Source: Variovorax paradoxus
Lineage (GTDB): Bacteria; Pseudomonadota; Gammaproteobacteria; Burkholderiales; Burkholderiaceae_C
NCBI RefSeq assembly: GCF_000834655.1
Contig: NZ_JXQQ01000004.1
Location: forward strand, 28,380 to 92,379
Direction: 5' to 3'
Length of the DNA: 64,000 bases
The notes beneath the pieces are model-generated. The model was given only the letters and a program-made list of their open reading frames with translations. It was not told the DNA's origin and searched no databases. Below are positions 17,318 to 25,512 of the stretch, piece after piece (the stretch's first letter is position 1; each line of letters starts with the position of its first letter). The position numbers and the translations under genes are program-made.

Positions 17318-18108
17318 GCGGTTGTCACTCCCAGCGCTGCGGCTTTCTCTGCGATCTTCTCGAATGTCTTGCCGCTGCCGAAGTACACCTCCTGCACCTT
17401 CGGATGGTCGCGGATCTCCAGCGGCTTGCCCTGGGCGATGAGGCGGCCGCGCGCGAGCACGATCATGCGGTCGGCGTACGCGAACACCACGTCCATGCTG
17501 TGCTCGGTGAAGAGCACGGCCATGCCGCGCTGAATGACGAGGTCCTTGGTCAGCGCCATGAGCGAGTTGCGCTCCTTGGGCGCCATGCCGGCGGTGGGCT
17601 CGTCCATCAGGAGCAGCTTGGGCGAGTTGGCCATCGCGATGGCGAGCTCGACGCGCTTCACGTCGCCATAGGCCAGCACGCTGCAGGGCCGGTCGGCCTG
17701 CGATTTCATGCCGACCTGGTCGAGCAGCGCGAGCGCCTCGTCGCGCTTGTGGTCTGCCGCGCGGCGCCACATCGAGAACAGCTTTTGGTCGTGCGAGAGC
17801 AAGGCCATCTGCACGTTCTCGACCACGGTGAGCGAGGCGAAGGTCTCGGCGATCTGGAAGGTGCGGCCGACGCCCTTGCGCCAGATCTCGCGGGGCTTCC
17901 GGCCCACGAGTTCGTGGCCGTCGAGCGTGATCGAGCCCTGGTCGGCCTTCAGCTGGCCGTTGACCATGTTGAAGGTCGTGGACTTGCCCGCGCCGTTGGG
18001 GCCGATGAGCGCGAGCAGCTCGCCCGCGGGCAGCTCGAAGCTGATGCCGTCCACGGCCTTCACGCCGCCGAAGGACTTGCCGAGGTTCTGTACCTTGAGG
18101 AGGCTCAT
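17314..18108 (-). CDS. livG: Branched-chain-type ABC transporter ATP-binding protein LivG
   Basis: This 264-residue ATPase subunit has Walker A GPNGAGKSTTFNMV, a GVGRTFQIAETFASLTV Q-loop and Walker B KLLLMDEPTAGMAP. The signature region is LAYGDVKRVE in place of the canonical LSGGQ form, a variant seen in LivG-like proteins. It overlaps livF and the permease by four bases at each end (ATGA), so the transporter genes are tightly coupled. Confidence 0.93.
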   Translation of the reverse strand: MSLLKVQNLGKSFGGVKAVDGISFELPAGELLALIGPNGAGKSTTFNMVNGQLKADQGSITLDGHELVGRKPREIWRKGVGRTFQIAETFASLTVVENVQMALLSHDQKLFSMWRRAADHKRDEALALLDQVGMKSQADRPCSVLAYGDVKRVELAIAMANSPKLLLMDEPTAGMAPKERNSLMALTKDLVIQRGMAVLFTEHSMDVVFAYADRMIVLARGRLIAQGKPLEIRDHPKVQEVYFGSGKTFEKIAEKAAALGVTTA

Positions 18109-20036
18109 GCTTTCACCTCCTTGAGCTTGGCATCTGCTTCTGCTGTTTCATTCTTCGGTGCACGCCAGCGATCGGCGAGTTGCTTGACGGAGCCGGCAAT
18201 GCCCTGCGGGAACAGCAGCACCAGGATCAGGATGATGGCGCCGAGCATCGCGCGCCAGTAGTCGGTGTTGCGCGCCACGGTGTCGTGCAGCCAGGTGAAG
18301 GTGACGGCACCGACCACCGGGCCCGCCAGCGTCTGGATGCCGCCGAGCAGCACCATCACGAGGCCGTCGACCGACTTGCCGACCGAGAGGCTCTCGGGCG
18401 AGATGCTGCCCTTGGAGAAGGCGTAGAGCGCCCCGGCAAGGCCCGCCACGGTGCCCGCGATCACGAAGGCCATCCACTGCATGCGCTTCACGTCGATGCC
18501 GATGGCGTCGGCGCGCAGCACGGAATCGCGGCCCGCGCGCAATGCATAGCCGAAAGGCGAGAACAGCACGCGGCGCAGCCACCACACGCCGGCACCCACG
18601 AGCACCAGCGTGAGCCAGTAGTAGGCCTGCTTGTTCGAAAGCCATTCGGAGGGCCACACGCCGGTCAGGCCGTTGCTGCCGCCGGTGAAGCTGTCCCACT
18701 GGTAGGTGATGGCCCAGGTGATCTGCGCGAAAGCCAGCGTGAGCATCGCGAGGTAGACCCCCGAGAGCCGCACCGCGAACCAGCCGTAGACCAGCGCGCC
18801 GAGCGCGGCCACGGCCGGCGCGACGATCAATGCAAGTTCCATCGGCAGGTGCAGCGAGCGAACCAGCAGCGCGGCGCCGTAGGCGCCGAGCCCGAAGTAC
18901 GCGGCATGGCCGAAGGAATGCATGCCCGCCGGGCCCATGATGAAGTGCAGGCTGGTGGCGAACAGCGCGGCGATCAGCAGGTCGATCATCAGCACCATCG
19001 TGTAGGGCGAGTTCACCGTGAGCAGCGGCAGCACCGCGAGCATCAGCCCGAGCACTGCGGCGGCGACGAGGTAGGCGTTGCTCGGCCGGCGCAGCGGCTC
19101 TTCCTGCATGCCCACGTAGCGGCTGGGCGCCTGCGGCCGTCCGAACAGACCCCATGGCCGCCAGACCAGCACGATCGCCATCACGAGGAAGTCGACCATC
19201 AGCGTGAGCTTGGAGAACGACACGTCGATGCCGAAGATCTGCACCACGCCCAGCCAGATGCACACGGCCTTGATCTCCGCAATCAGGAGCGCCGCCACAT
19301 AGGCGCCAGGCAGCGAGCCCATGCCGCCGACCACCACCACGACGAACGCGGCGCCAATGGTGTTCAGGTCCATCTCCAGCGTCGCGGGCTCGCGCGGCAG
19401 CTGCAGCGCACCGCCCAGGCCCGCGAGCAATGCGCCGAGCGCGAACACCGCGGTGAAGAGCCAGGCCTGGTTCACGCCGAGTGCGCTGACCATTTCGCGG
19501 TCTTGCGTGGCGGCGCGCACCAGCGTGCCGAAGCGCGTACGGGTGAGCAGCAGCCAGACGAGGCCGAGCACGAGCGGCCCGACGACGATCAGGAACAGGT
19601 CGTAGGAAGGAAACTGGCGCCCGAGGATTTCGATCGAGCCTTTCAGGCCCGGCGCACGCGGGCCGAGCAGCTCGTCAGGCCCCCAGAGCCACAGCACCGC
19701 GTCCTTGATGACGAGCACCAGCGCGAACGTGGCCAGGAGCTGGAAGAGTTCGGGCGCCTTGTAGATGCGGCGCAGCAGCAGCACCTCGATCAGCGCGCCG
19801 AGCACGCCGACCGCGAGCGCCGCGATCAGGAGCGCAGGCCAGAAGCCCAGGCTCGAGCCCAGCTTCTCCACGAGCGTGTAAGCGACATAGATGCCGACCA
19901 TGAAAAACGATCCATGGGCGAAGTTGACGATGCGCGTCACGCCGAAGATCAACGAGAGACCGGCCGCCACGAGGAAAAGCGAGGACGCGCCGGCCAACCC
20001 GTTGAGCAACTGAACAACGAAGCCTGAAAAGCTCAT
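18105..20036 (-). CDS. livHM: Fused branched-chain-type ABC permease LivH-LivM
   Basis: One 643-residue membrane protein contains both permease halves. The LivH part is residues 1 to about 300 (GLSLIFGVTRIVNFAHGSFF, VVVVGGMGSLPGAYV). The LivM part is about 320-620 (LHFIMGPAGMHSFGHAAYFG, VRLSGVYLAMLTLAFAQITW, VMVLLGGIQTLAGPVVGAV). Many hydrophobic helices are visible throughout. Normally these are separate genes; fusions are known in beta-proteobacteria. It is coupled by overlap to livG, with the binding protein gene 80 bp upstream. Confidence 0.92.
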   Translation of the reverse strand: MSFSGFVVQLLNGLAGASSLFLVAAGLSLIFGVTRIVNFAHGSFFMVGIYVAYTLVEKLGSSLGFWPALLIAALAVGVLGALIEVLLLRRIYKAPELFQLLATFALVLVIKDAVLWLWGPDELLGPRAPGLKGSIEILGRQFPSYDLFLIVVGPLVLGLVWLLLTRTRFGTLVRAATQDREMVSALGVNQAWLFTAVFALGALLAGLGGALQLPREPATLEMDLNTIGAAFVVVVVGGMGSLPGAYVAALLIAEIKAVCIWLGVVQIFGIDVSFSKLTLMVDFLVMAIVLVWRPWGLFGRPQAPSRYVGMQEEPLRRPSNAYLVAAAVLGLMLAVLPLLTVNSPYTMVLMIDLLIAALFATSLHFIMGPAGMHSFGHAAYFGLGAYGAALLVRSLHLPMELALIVAPAVAALGALVYGWFAVRLSGVYLAMLTLAFAQITWAITYQWDSFTGGSNGLTGVWPSEWLSNKQAYYWLTLVLVGAGVWWLRRVLFSPFGYALRAGRDSVLRADAIGIDVKRMQWMAFVIAGTVAGLAGALYAFSKGSISPESLSVGKSVDGLVMVLLGGIQTLAGPVVGAVTFTWLHDTVARNTDYWRAMLGAIILILVLLFPQGIAGSVKQLADRWRAPKNETAEADAKLKEVKA

Positions 20037-20116
20037 AAGGACCCTGAGGAAACTGGAGACACCGCGCCCCGCCGCACGTCATCGGCGGCGGCGGGCGCGT
20101 TGCAGGAGCCGCGCAG

Positions 20117-21322
20117 TCAGTCTGCGGGGCGCATCTTCTTCACTTCGTCGTCCGAAGGCTGGAACTTGGCACCGTCGAGGTACACGTAGTCGACCATCAC
20201 GCCCTTGCCGCCGTCGTTCTTGGTCTTGCCGACGTACGCACCCATGGTGGACTGGTTGTCCTGTGCGCGGTAGTTGATCTTGCCGAAGGGGGTGTCGACC
20301 TGCAGGCCCTTGAAGGCCGCGACCAGCTTTTCGGTGTCGGTGCCGCCGGCCTTCTTGATGCCCGCCGCGATCGAGTGGATCGCGCTGTAGCCGACCACCG
20401 AACCGAGGCGCGGGTAGTCCTTGAACTTGGCCTGGTAGGCATCGAGGAAGGCCTTGTGCTCGGGCGTCTTCACGCCGTTCCACGGGTAGCCGGTCACGAT
20501 CCAGCCGTTGGGCGCTTCGTCCTTCAGCGGGTCGAGGTATTCGGGTTCGCCGGTCAGCACGCTCACCACTTCACGGTCCTTGAAGAGGCCGCGGGTGTTG
20601 CCTTCGCGCACGAACTTGGAAAGGTCGGCACCGAACAGCACGTTGAAGATCGCGTCGGGCTTGGCATCGGCCAGCGCCTGCACGACGCTGCCCGAGTCGA
20701 CCTTGCCCAGCGGCGGCGCCTGTTCGGTGACGAACTCGACGTCGGGTTGCGCGGCCTTCAGCAGCGTCTTGAAAGTGGCAGCCGACGACTGGCCGTATTC
20801 GTAGTTGGGGTACACGATCGCCCAGCGCTTCTTCTTGAGCTTGGCGGCCTCGGGCACCAGCATCGCGACCTGCATGTAGGTCGAAGGGCGCAGGCGGTAG
20901 GTGTACTTGTTGCCGTTGCTCCAGACGATCTTGTCGGTGAGCGGCTCGGCAGCCAGGTAGAAGAATTTCTTTTGCTTGGCGAAGTCGGTGAGCGCCAGGC
21001 CCGTGTTCGAGAGAAACGCGCCGGCCAGCACGTCGATCTTCTCGCGCGAGATGAGTTCTTCGGCCACGCGCACGGCATCGCCGGGGTTGGCGTTGTCGTC
21101 GCGGCTGATGAGTTCGATCTTCTTGCCGTTGATGCCGCCCTTGGCGTTGATCTCGTCGACGGCCAGCTCCATGCCCTTCTTGTAGGGCTCCAGGAAGGCG
21201 GGCTGCGCCTTGTAGCTGTTGATTTCGCCGATCTTGATCACGCCCTGCGCATGCGCGGGGACGAGGGCTGTGGCCAGCGTGACGACGGAAGCGGCGCAGA
21301 AGGCAAGGCGCAATGGATTCAT
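20117..21322 (-). CDS. ABC transporter substrate-binding protein, Liv type
   Basis: This 401-residue binding protein has a Sec signal (MNPLRLAFCAASVVTLATAL, cleavage after AHA). The mature start is VIKIGEINSYKAQPAFLEPY, and INGKKIELISRDD is typical of Leu/Ile/Val-receptor family members. It is immediately upstream of livHM, livG and livF and is the most likely primary receptor for that transporter. It differs clearly from the second binding protein at 14490-15650, so the operon has two receptors for one visible transporter. Confidence 0.92.
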   Translation of the reverse strand: MNPLRLAFCAASVVTLATALVPAHAQGVIKIGEINSYKAQPAFLEPYKKGMELAVDEINAKGGINGKKIELISRDDNANPGDAVRVAEELISREKIDVLAGAFLSNTGLALTDFAKQKKFFYLAAEPLTDKIVWSNGNKYTYRLRPSTYMQVAMLVPEAAKLKKKRWAIVYPNYEYGQSSAATFKTLLKAAQPDVEFVTEQAPPLGKVDSGSVVQALADAKPDAIFNVLFGADLSKFVREGNTRGLFKDREVVSVLTGEPEYLDPLKDEAPNGWIVTGYPWNGVKTPEHKAFLDAYQAKFKDYPRLGSVVGYSAIHSIAAGIKKAGGTDTEKLVAAFKGLQVDTPFGKINYRAQDNQSTMGAYVGKTKNDGGKGVMVDYVYLDGAKFQPSDDEVKKMRPAD

Positions 21323-21378
21323 CGGGAAGCTCCTAGGGGTTCAAACAGAAAACAGGTGTGCGGTGCGGCGAAGACGGA

Positions 21379-21963
21379 TCAGCGAAGACCGTCTTCTCCC
21401 TTGATTTCGCTGGCTTGCAGCCCGCCGATGCGCGGCAGCGGACGGCCGCTGTCGGTGACGGCCACGGCCACGACGATCTCGTTGGCGCGCGGCGCATCGG
21501 ACACGCGGGCCTCGATGGCGTCGAAGTGGCTGCGCACGAAGGCGGCGTCCTTGTGGCCGAGCGGCACGTCGATGGCGGTGCCGAGCGTGCCTTGCTTCTT
21601 GGCCGAAGGCACGAGCGCCGCGCCCTTCTCGACCGCCACGCGCAGCGGCGCGCCGAGCTTGGGATGCAGGATGGCGGCCGCATGCTCGAGCTCGCCGCGC
21701 TCGCCGACGATGGCGGCCTTGCCGTAGCTCTGCGCCTGGCCGGGCTCGATGCCGAGCGCCTTCACGGCCTTCTGGCCGAGCAGCGCGCCGAGTTCTTCGC
21801 CGATGGCGATGAGCTCGTCGAGGTTCTGGCTGAAGCGGCCGGCGTAGGGGTTCTCGATCACGGCAATGGCGACGGCGCGGCGCGTGGGCGGCGTCACTTC
21901 CTGGCCCATTTCCTTGCGGACTTCATCGACCTGGACGACGAGCTTTCGGATGTTGGCGGTCAT
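21379..21963 (-). CDS. DUF1185 (AA_synth) family protein, paralogue A
   Basis: This 194-residue protein belongs to PF06684, a family known from structural genomics as a chorismate-mutase-like fold proposed to act in amino-acid metabolism. No reaction has been demonstrated. Shared landmarks with its neighbour are ENPYAGRFSQNLDELIAIGE, YGKAAIVGERGELEHAAA, KQGTLGTAIDVPLGH and FDAIEARV. It lies 39 bp downstream of paralogue B in the operon of 6-hydroxynicotinate reductase. A role in nicotinate degradation after ring opening is possible but unproven. Confidence 0.85.
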   Translation of the reverse strand: MTANIRKLVVQVDEVRKEMGQEVTPPTRRAVAIAVIENPYAGRFSQNLDELIAIGEELGALLGQKAVKALGIEPGQAQSYGKAAIVGERGELEHAAAILHPKLGAPLRVAVEKGAALVPSAKKQGTLGTAIDVPLGHKDAAFVRSHFDAIEARVSDAPRANEIVVAVAVTDSGRPLPRIGGLQASEIKGEDGLR

Positions 21964-22002
21964 GTTCTGTGTGTTCCTTGTCTTGTCTCTGTGTGCGTGG
22001 GA

Positions 22003-22644
22003 TCAGCGCAGGCCGTCCCACTTGCTGATGTCTTTCGCGAGCAGGCCGCCGACGCGGGCGTGCACGCGGTAGCCGGTGCTCATCGCGAGGATGAAGACGA
22101 TCTCGTCGGCCGCGGGTGCGCCGGGCACGCGCACCTCGATGGCATCGAACTGGCCGCGCACATAGCTCGCGTTGATGTTGGTGAGCGGCACGTCGAGCGC
22201 GGCGCCGGGCGGGCCGACCTTCTTGGTCGAGGGCACGATCGAGAGCGCATTGCCGGGCTGGCCCGTTTTCTCTTCGGCGATGCCCGCGGTGTAGGCGACG
22301 CGGCTGCCCTTCCAGCCGAGCAGTTCGCGCATCGCGTAGCCGCCGGGCACGTGCCAGAGCGCACCGTGCTCCAGCTCGCCGTCGGCGCCGACGATGGCGC
22401 CCTTGCCGTAGGTGGCGATCTGCTCGAGCGGCACGTCCATCGCGGCGTGCAGCTGGTGCGCCATGTCCACGCCCACGGGGTCGAGCAGCGCCATCATCGG
22501 CAGGATGTCGGGCTCGTAGCGGCCGGCGAAGGGATTGGTCAGCACCGCGCCGATGGCACCGCGCACCAACGGCGTGTCGGCACGCGGTCCGAACTCGTGG
22601 TGGATGTGCTCGACATGGGTGAAGACGCGGCGAATATCGATCAT
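22003..22644 (-). CDS. DUF1185 (AA_synth) family protein, paralogue B
   Basis: This 213-residue protein is clearly homologous to the next gene: TNPFAGRYEPDILPMMALLD, YGKGAIVGADGELEHGALWH, PSTKKVGPPGAALDVPLTN and FDAIEVRVPGAPAADEIVF. The start is the ATG at 22644 after an AAGG ribosome-binding site; a longer upstream reading overlaps the preceding gene and is rejected. Two adjacent, diverged copies suggest a heteromeric complex or two related steps. Function is unknown. Confidence 0.85.
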   Translation of the reverse strand: MIDIRRVFTHVEHIHHEFGPRADTPLVRGAIGAVLTNPFAGRYEPDILPMMALLDPVGVDMAHQLHAAMDVPLEQIATYGKGAIVGADGELEHGALWHVPGGYAMRELLGWKGSRVAYTAGIAEEKTGQPGNALSIVPSTKKVGPPGAALDVPLTNINASYVRGQFDAIEVRVPGAPAADEIVFILAMSTGYRVHARVGGLLAKDISKWDGLR

Positions 22645-22664
22645 GAAAAAGAACCTTGCTTTCG

Positions 22665-23567
22665 TTAAGCAAATACTGAACCAACTGTTTTGGGCAGCAC
22701 GGTCTGCAGCGGCTTCGAGCATAAGGGCTCGACAAGTCGGAACTGCCCCTGACAAACGAGTAGAGCGGCCCAGACGAGCCCACCTTTTTGCAGGACCTTG
22801 GCGCAGATCGCGCCCGTATCGAGTGCGCTCTTGACCTGCGACGGTGCGAGCGGCGGCACGTCGACGGTGACCAGGGTATCGCCCAGGTCGCTGTCGTCCT
22901 TGCATTGGCTGGCGGGCTTGCGCTGGATGAGGCCGTCGTCCACATCGACGGCGTTGGCGATCACCGTCGCCGCCGCATCGGCCTGCGCCGCAGTGGCGGC
23001 CAGGACCGTCACGCTGTCGGCGATGCCCAGCGAGAAACTGCGTCCGCGCCAGCCGCTGGTGGCAACGCCCCGCACCGGTTGGCTGGCGTGCAGTTCGAAC
23101 TGGCCGTCGGTGGTGAGCACGCCGCTGTCGCGCCAGTCGAAGCGCGCGATGTCGGCGAACACGCCCACGCGCGCCGAGTGGCCGGGGGCCAGGTGCAGCG
23201 CGATGTCGCCGCCGTTGTTGATCCAGGCGCGCTCGATGCCGGGGCGGTCGTAGAACGCGATCAGCTCCTGCGCCACCGAACCGGCCACGCCCGCCATCGG
23301 CGTGATGAAGGTCGGCGAAAACGCGGCGCACGCATCCCACATGCGCTGGCCGACGACGCCGCGCGGACGCATCCTGTCGGTCACCGGCAGGCGCAGCAGC
23401 GGCAGTTCGCGCACCAGTTCGTCGAGCACATGGCCAAAGCGCGCCCACGCCGCGTCGTGCGCGGCCGCGACGGCGTACGGGTCGCCGTGCGCCTCGGCCA
23501 CGATGTCGATCGGGCCGTGGTTGAAGTGCCAGCGGCCGCCGTCGAGCAGGCTGCGTTGAGCGGACAT
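22665..23567 (-). CDS. UPF0280 family protein (ApbE superfamily)
   Basis: This 300-residue protein has the UPF0280/COG2122 signature: TFITPMAGVAGSVAQELIAF, then ERAWINNGGDIALHLAPG, VRGVATSGWRGRSFSLGIAD and SVTVLAATAAQADAAATVIA. This family is related to ApbE, which transfers FMN from FAD onto proteins. The NNGGD and T-S-G-x-x-x-R elements resemble ApbE nucleotide-binding segments. It lies 3 bp downstream of the 6-hydroxynicotinate reductase gene, so the two are probably translationally coupled. A role in covalent flavinylation of that enzyme is inferred, not shown. Confidence 0.85.
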   Translation of the reverse strand: MSAQRSLLDGGRWHFNHGPIDIVAEAHGDPYAVAAAHDAAWARFGHVLDELVRELPLLRLPVTDRMRPRGVVGQRMWDACAAFSPTFITPMAGVAGSVAQELIAFYDRPGIERAWINNGGDIALHLAPGHSARVGVFADIARFDWRDSGVLTTDGQFELHASQPVRGVATSGWRGRSFSLGIADSVTVLAATAAQADAAATVIANAVDVDDGLIQRKPASQCKDDSDLGDTLVTVDVPPLAPSQVKSALDTGAICAKVLQKGGLVWAALLVCQGQFRLVEPLCSKPLQTVLPKTVGSVFA

Positions 23568-23570
23568 GGT

Positions 23571-25196
23571 TCAGCCCAGCATGGGTGCGTGGCCAAGCGG
23601 CCACGGGTTGGCGTCGTCCATGACGAGCCACTGTCGCGCGAGCGGTGCGCCGTCTTCCTGCCACGCACCGCGCGCGAGTGCCTGCTCGAGCGAGAAGATG
23701 TGCTCCATGTGGCCGCCGAGCGCTTCGTAGTCGTCGCGCCGCATGCTGAATTCGATCGGCGCCACGATGGCTGGCGTGGGCACGGTGCCGAAGCTGTTGT
23801 CGGGCATGCGCATGACGTCGGCCATCACGGTGATGCCGCCGCCAGGCCACACATAGGCCGGCGCACCGCCGCAGGTGACGTTGACCAGCGAACGCTTGAT
23901 CGCGCGCGTCAGCAGCACGGGGTTTTCGGTCACGCCGGCACGCAGGCTCCCGCCCGCACCGCCGAGGAACAGCACGGTGCACAGCGACGGTTCGCAGTTC
24001 TCGCCGATGCGGTCGACGATGCGCTTCACTTCGGCGGGCATGTCCTGCTCGATGGGCTTGAGTGCTTCGTCGAGCACGTACCACTGCGCGTGCTCGCCGG
24101 TGGTCGAGGTCATCAAGAGCCGCAGGCCCGGACGCGCGACGCCTTCTTCCCAACCCTCGATGATCGCGAGCGGATCGGCGATGTCGGTACCGCCCCAGCC
24201 GTTGCCCGGGTTGGCCACCTGGAAGTAGCGCCCCGGCGTGGACTTGCGCCCCAGCATCTGGATGCCCGAGGGCGCCATGTCCAGGCACCGGCCGGCCTGG
24301 TGCTCGGTGAGCACGCCGGTGATGTGGTCGTCAACGACCACCACCTCGTCGGCCACGCCGGCGAATTGGCGCGCGAAGATGCCGACCGCCGCGGAGCCGC
24401 AGCCCACGCGCATGCGCTGCTCTTCCACGCCGTTGACGATGGGCGCCTTGCCGGCCTGGATGACGAGGGTGGAGCCGCCGTCGATGGTGCACTCCACCGC
24501 CTTCTTGTTGCCCAGCAGCTGCATGAGTTCGGCCGTCATGCGGCCTTCCTTCTTGCTGCCGCCGGTGAGGTGGTGCACGCCGCCGAGCGAGAGCATCTGC
24601 GAGCCGTATTCGGCCGTGGTGACGTGGCCCACGACCTCGCCGCGGTAGCGCACGTTGGCCTGCTCGGAGCCGAGGAACCGGTCGGTGTCGATCTTCACCT
24701 TGAAGCTGCAGTAGCTGAAGATGCCTTCGGTGACGACGGTGACCATGTCCACGCCCTGGGCCTTGGAGGCCACGATGAAGGGGGCGGGCTTGTAGTCGGG
24801 GTAGGTGGTGGAGGAGCCGACGCCGGTGACGAAGACTTCGTCGGCGTGCAGCAGGTCGCCGCTCCAGTCGGGGGCGCCCGTCTCGGCCGCTTCGGACTTT
24901 TCGGCCGCCGGGCGATCGAAGGGCACCAGCGTGGGCGCCTCGCTCGCGATCGCGCGACGCAGCAACACGACGGGGTCGACGCGCACCAGCACGCCTTCGC
25001 GGTTGGCATAACGGTCGCAGGCACCCGTGCGGCCGTCGGAGATCTGGCACAGCACCGGGCATGCGTTGCACTCGACCTTCGCGGTGCTCATCTTCTCGTT
25101 GCGCGGCGGCGCCTTGCCGAAGGCGCTCGCGCCGGCTTCGGCGACCACCGGCATGTCCATGCCTGGCAATCCGTCTGTCTTGGTGTGTTCGGTCAT
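23571..25196 (-). CDS. hnr: 6-Hydroxynicotinate reductase (ferredoxin-dependent Fe-S flavoprotein)
   Basis: The enzyme reduces 6-hydroxynicotinate to 1,4,5,6-tetrahydro-6-oxonicotinate, known from Eubacterium barkeri fermentation, where it contains Fe-S clusters and a covalent flavin. The 541-residue product has an N-terminal cysteine cluster motif, Cys43, 46, 50 and 60 (VECNACPVLC, RTGAC). Glycine-rich segments are GCGSAAVGIFARQF and FLGGAGGSLRAGV. The start is set at the ATG at 25196 rather than an upstream in-frame codon, because the extra 20 residues look non-conserved. It is first in the minus-strand operon, facing fpr and enamidase. The call rests on overall recognition plus the neighbouring enamidase and nicotinate dehydrogenase. 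Confidence 0.82.
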   Translation of the reverse strand: MTEHTKTDGLPGMDMPVVAEAGASAFGKAPPRNEKMSTAKVECNACPVLCQISDGRTGACDRYANREGVLVRVDPVVLLRRAIASEAPTLVPFDRPAAEKSEAAETGAPDWSGDLLHADEVFVTGVGSSTTYPDYKPAPFIVASKAQGVDMVTVVTEGIFSYCSFKVKIDTDRFLGSEQANVRYRGEVVGHVTTAEYGSQMLSLGGVHHLTGGSKKEGRMTAELMQLLGNKKAVECTIDGGSTLVIQAGKAPIVNGVEEQRMRVGCGSAAVGIFARQFAGVADEVVVVDDHITGVLTEHQAGRCLDMAPSGIQMLGRKSTPGRYFQVANPGNGWGGTDIADPLAIIEGWEEGVARPGLRLLMTSTTGEHAQWYVLDEALKPIEQDMPAEVKRIVDRIGENCEPSLCTVLFLGGAGGSLRAGVTENPVLLTRAIKRSLVNVTCGGAPAYVWPGGGITVMADVMRMPDNSFGTVPTPAIVAPIEFSMRRDDYEALGGHMEHIFSLEQALARGAWQEDGAPLARQWLVMDDANPWPLGHAPMLG

Positions 25197-25293
25197 CGGG
25201 GCGTTCTTGTGGGCGGTATGTGTATGGGCAATCCGGTCCGGTGGGGTTTGCAACAAACGTGCCGTCAGCCCGCTTGTGCGTCGCCTGCCGTTT

Positions 25294-25348
25294 GTGTAGC
25301 ATTCCCTACACTTTCATGTTGCATTCACTACATTGAAGATCAATGTAG
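25294..25348. promoter_or_regulatory. Divergent promoter with two palindromic operators (TetR candidate sites)
   Basis: The 316-bp gap between hnr and fpr holds GTGTAG-N6-CTACAC at 25294-25311. A second palindrome, CTACATTGA-N3-TCAATGTAG, lies at 25328-25348, with perfect 9-bp arms. Both use the half-site TGTAG/CTACA. Their position between the divergent arms suggests binding by the TetR regulator encoded at 26414-27163. The rest of the gap (25349-25512) has no gene. It contains a CCCGATG/CATCGGG inverted repeat followed by GTTTTT (25357-25403), a possible leader hairpin. Confidence 0.7.
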
Positions 25349-25512
25349 CAAACAGGCCCGATGCTTGCAATGGTGTTTTCTCGCGATGTTCATCGGGGTT
25401 TTTCCGACCAACGACAATGGAGGGTTCGGAGCCGGCCGACGTCTTGCGCCCCAAGGGCGTGCATCTCGGCTCAGCCAACCTCCCCTGTTACCAACCAACT
25501 CTTGAGTTCCGT

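Noticed and set aside
22003..24288. 761-codon minus-strand frame joining DUF1185 B to upstream sequence
   Set aside because: Only the final 213 residues match a family. The earlier part runs through the UPF0280 and 6-hydroxynicotinate reductase genes in a wrong frame.
25357..25403. Possible attenuator in the fpr leader
   Set aside because: The CCCGATG/CATCGGG arms are only 7 bp with a 27-nt loop, so it is noted but not asserted as a feature.
25333..25512. Sixty-residue N-terminal extension for ferredoxin-NADP reductase
   Set aside because: It begins within the TetR-like palindrome, and its residues show no relation to Fpr N-termini. The ATG at 25513 gives the standard start.
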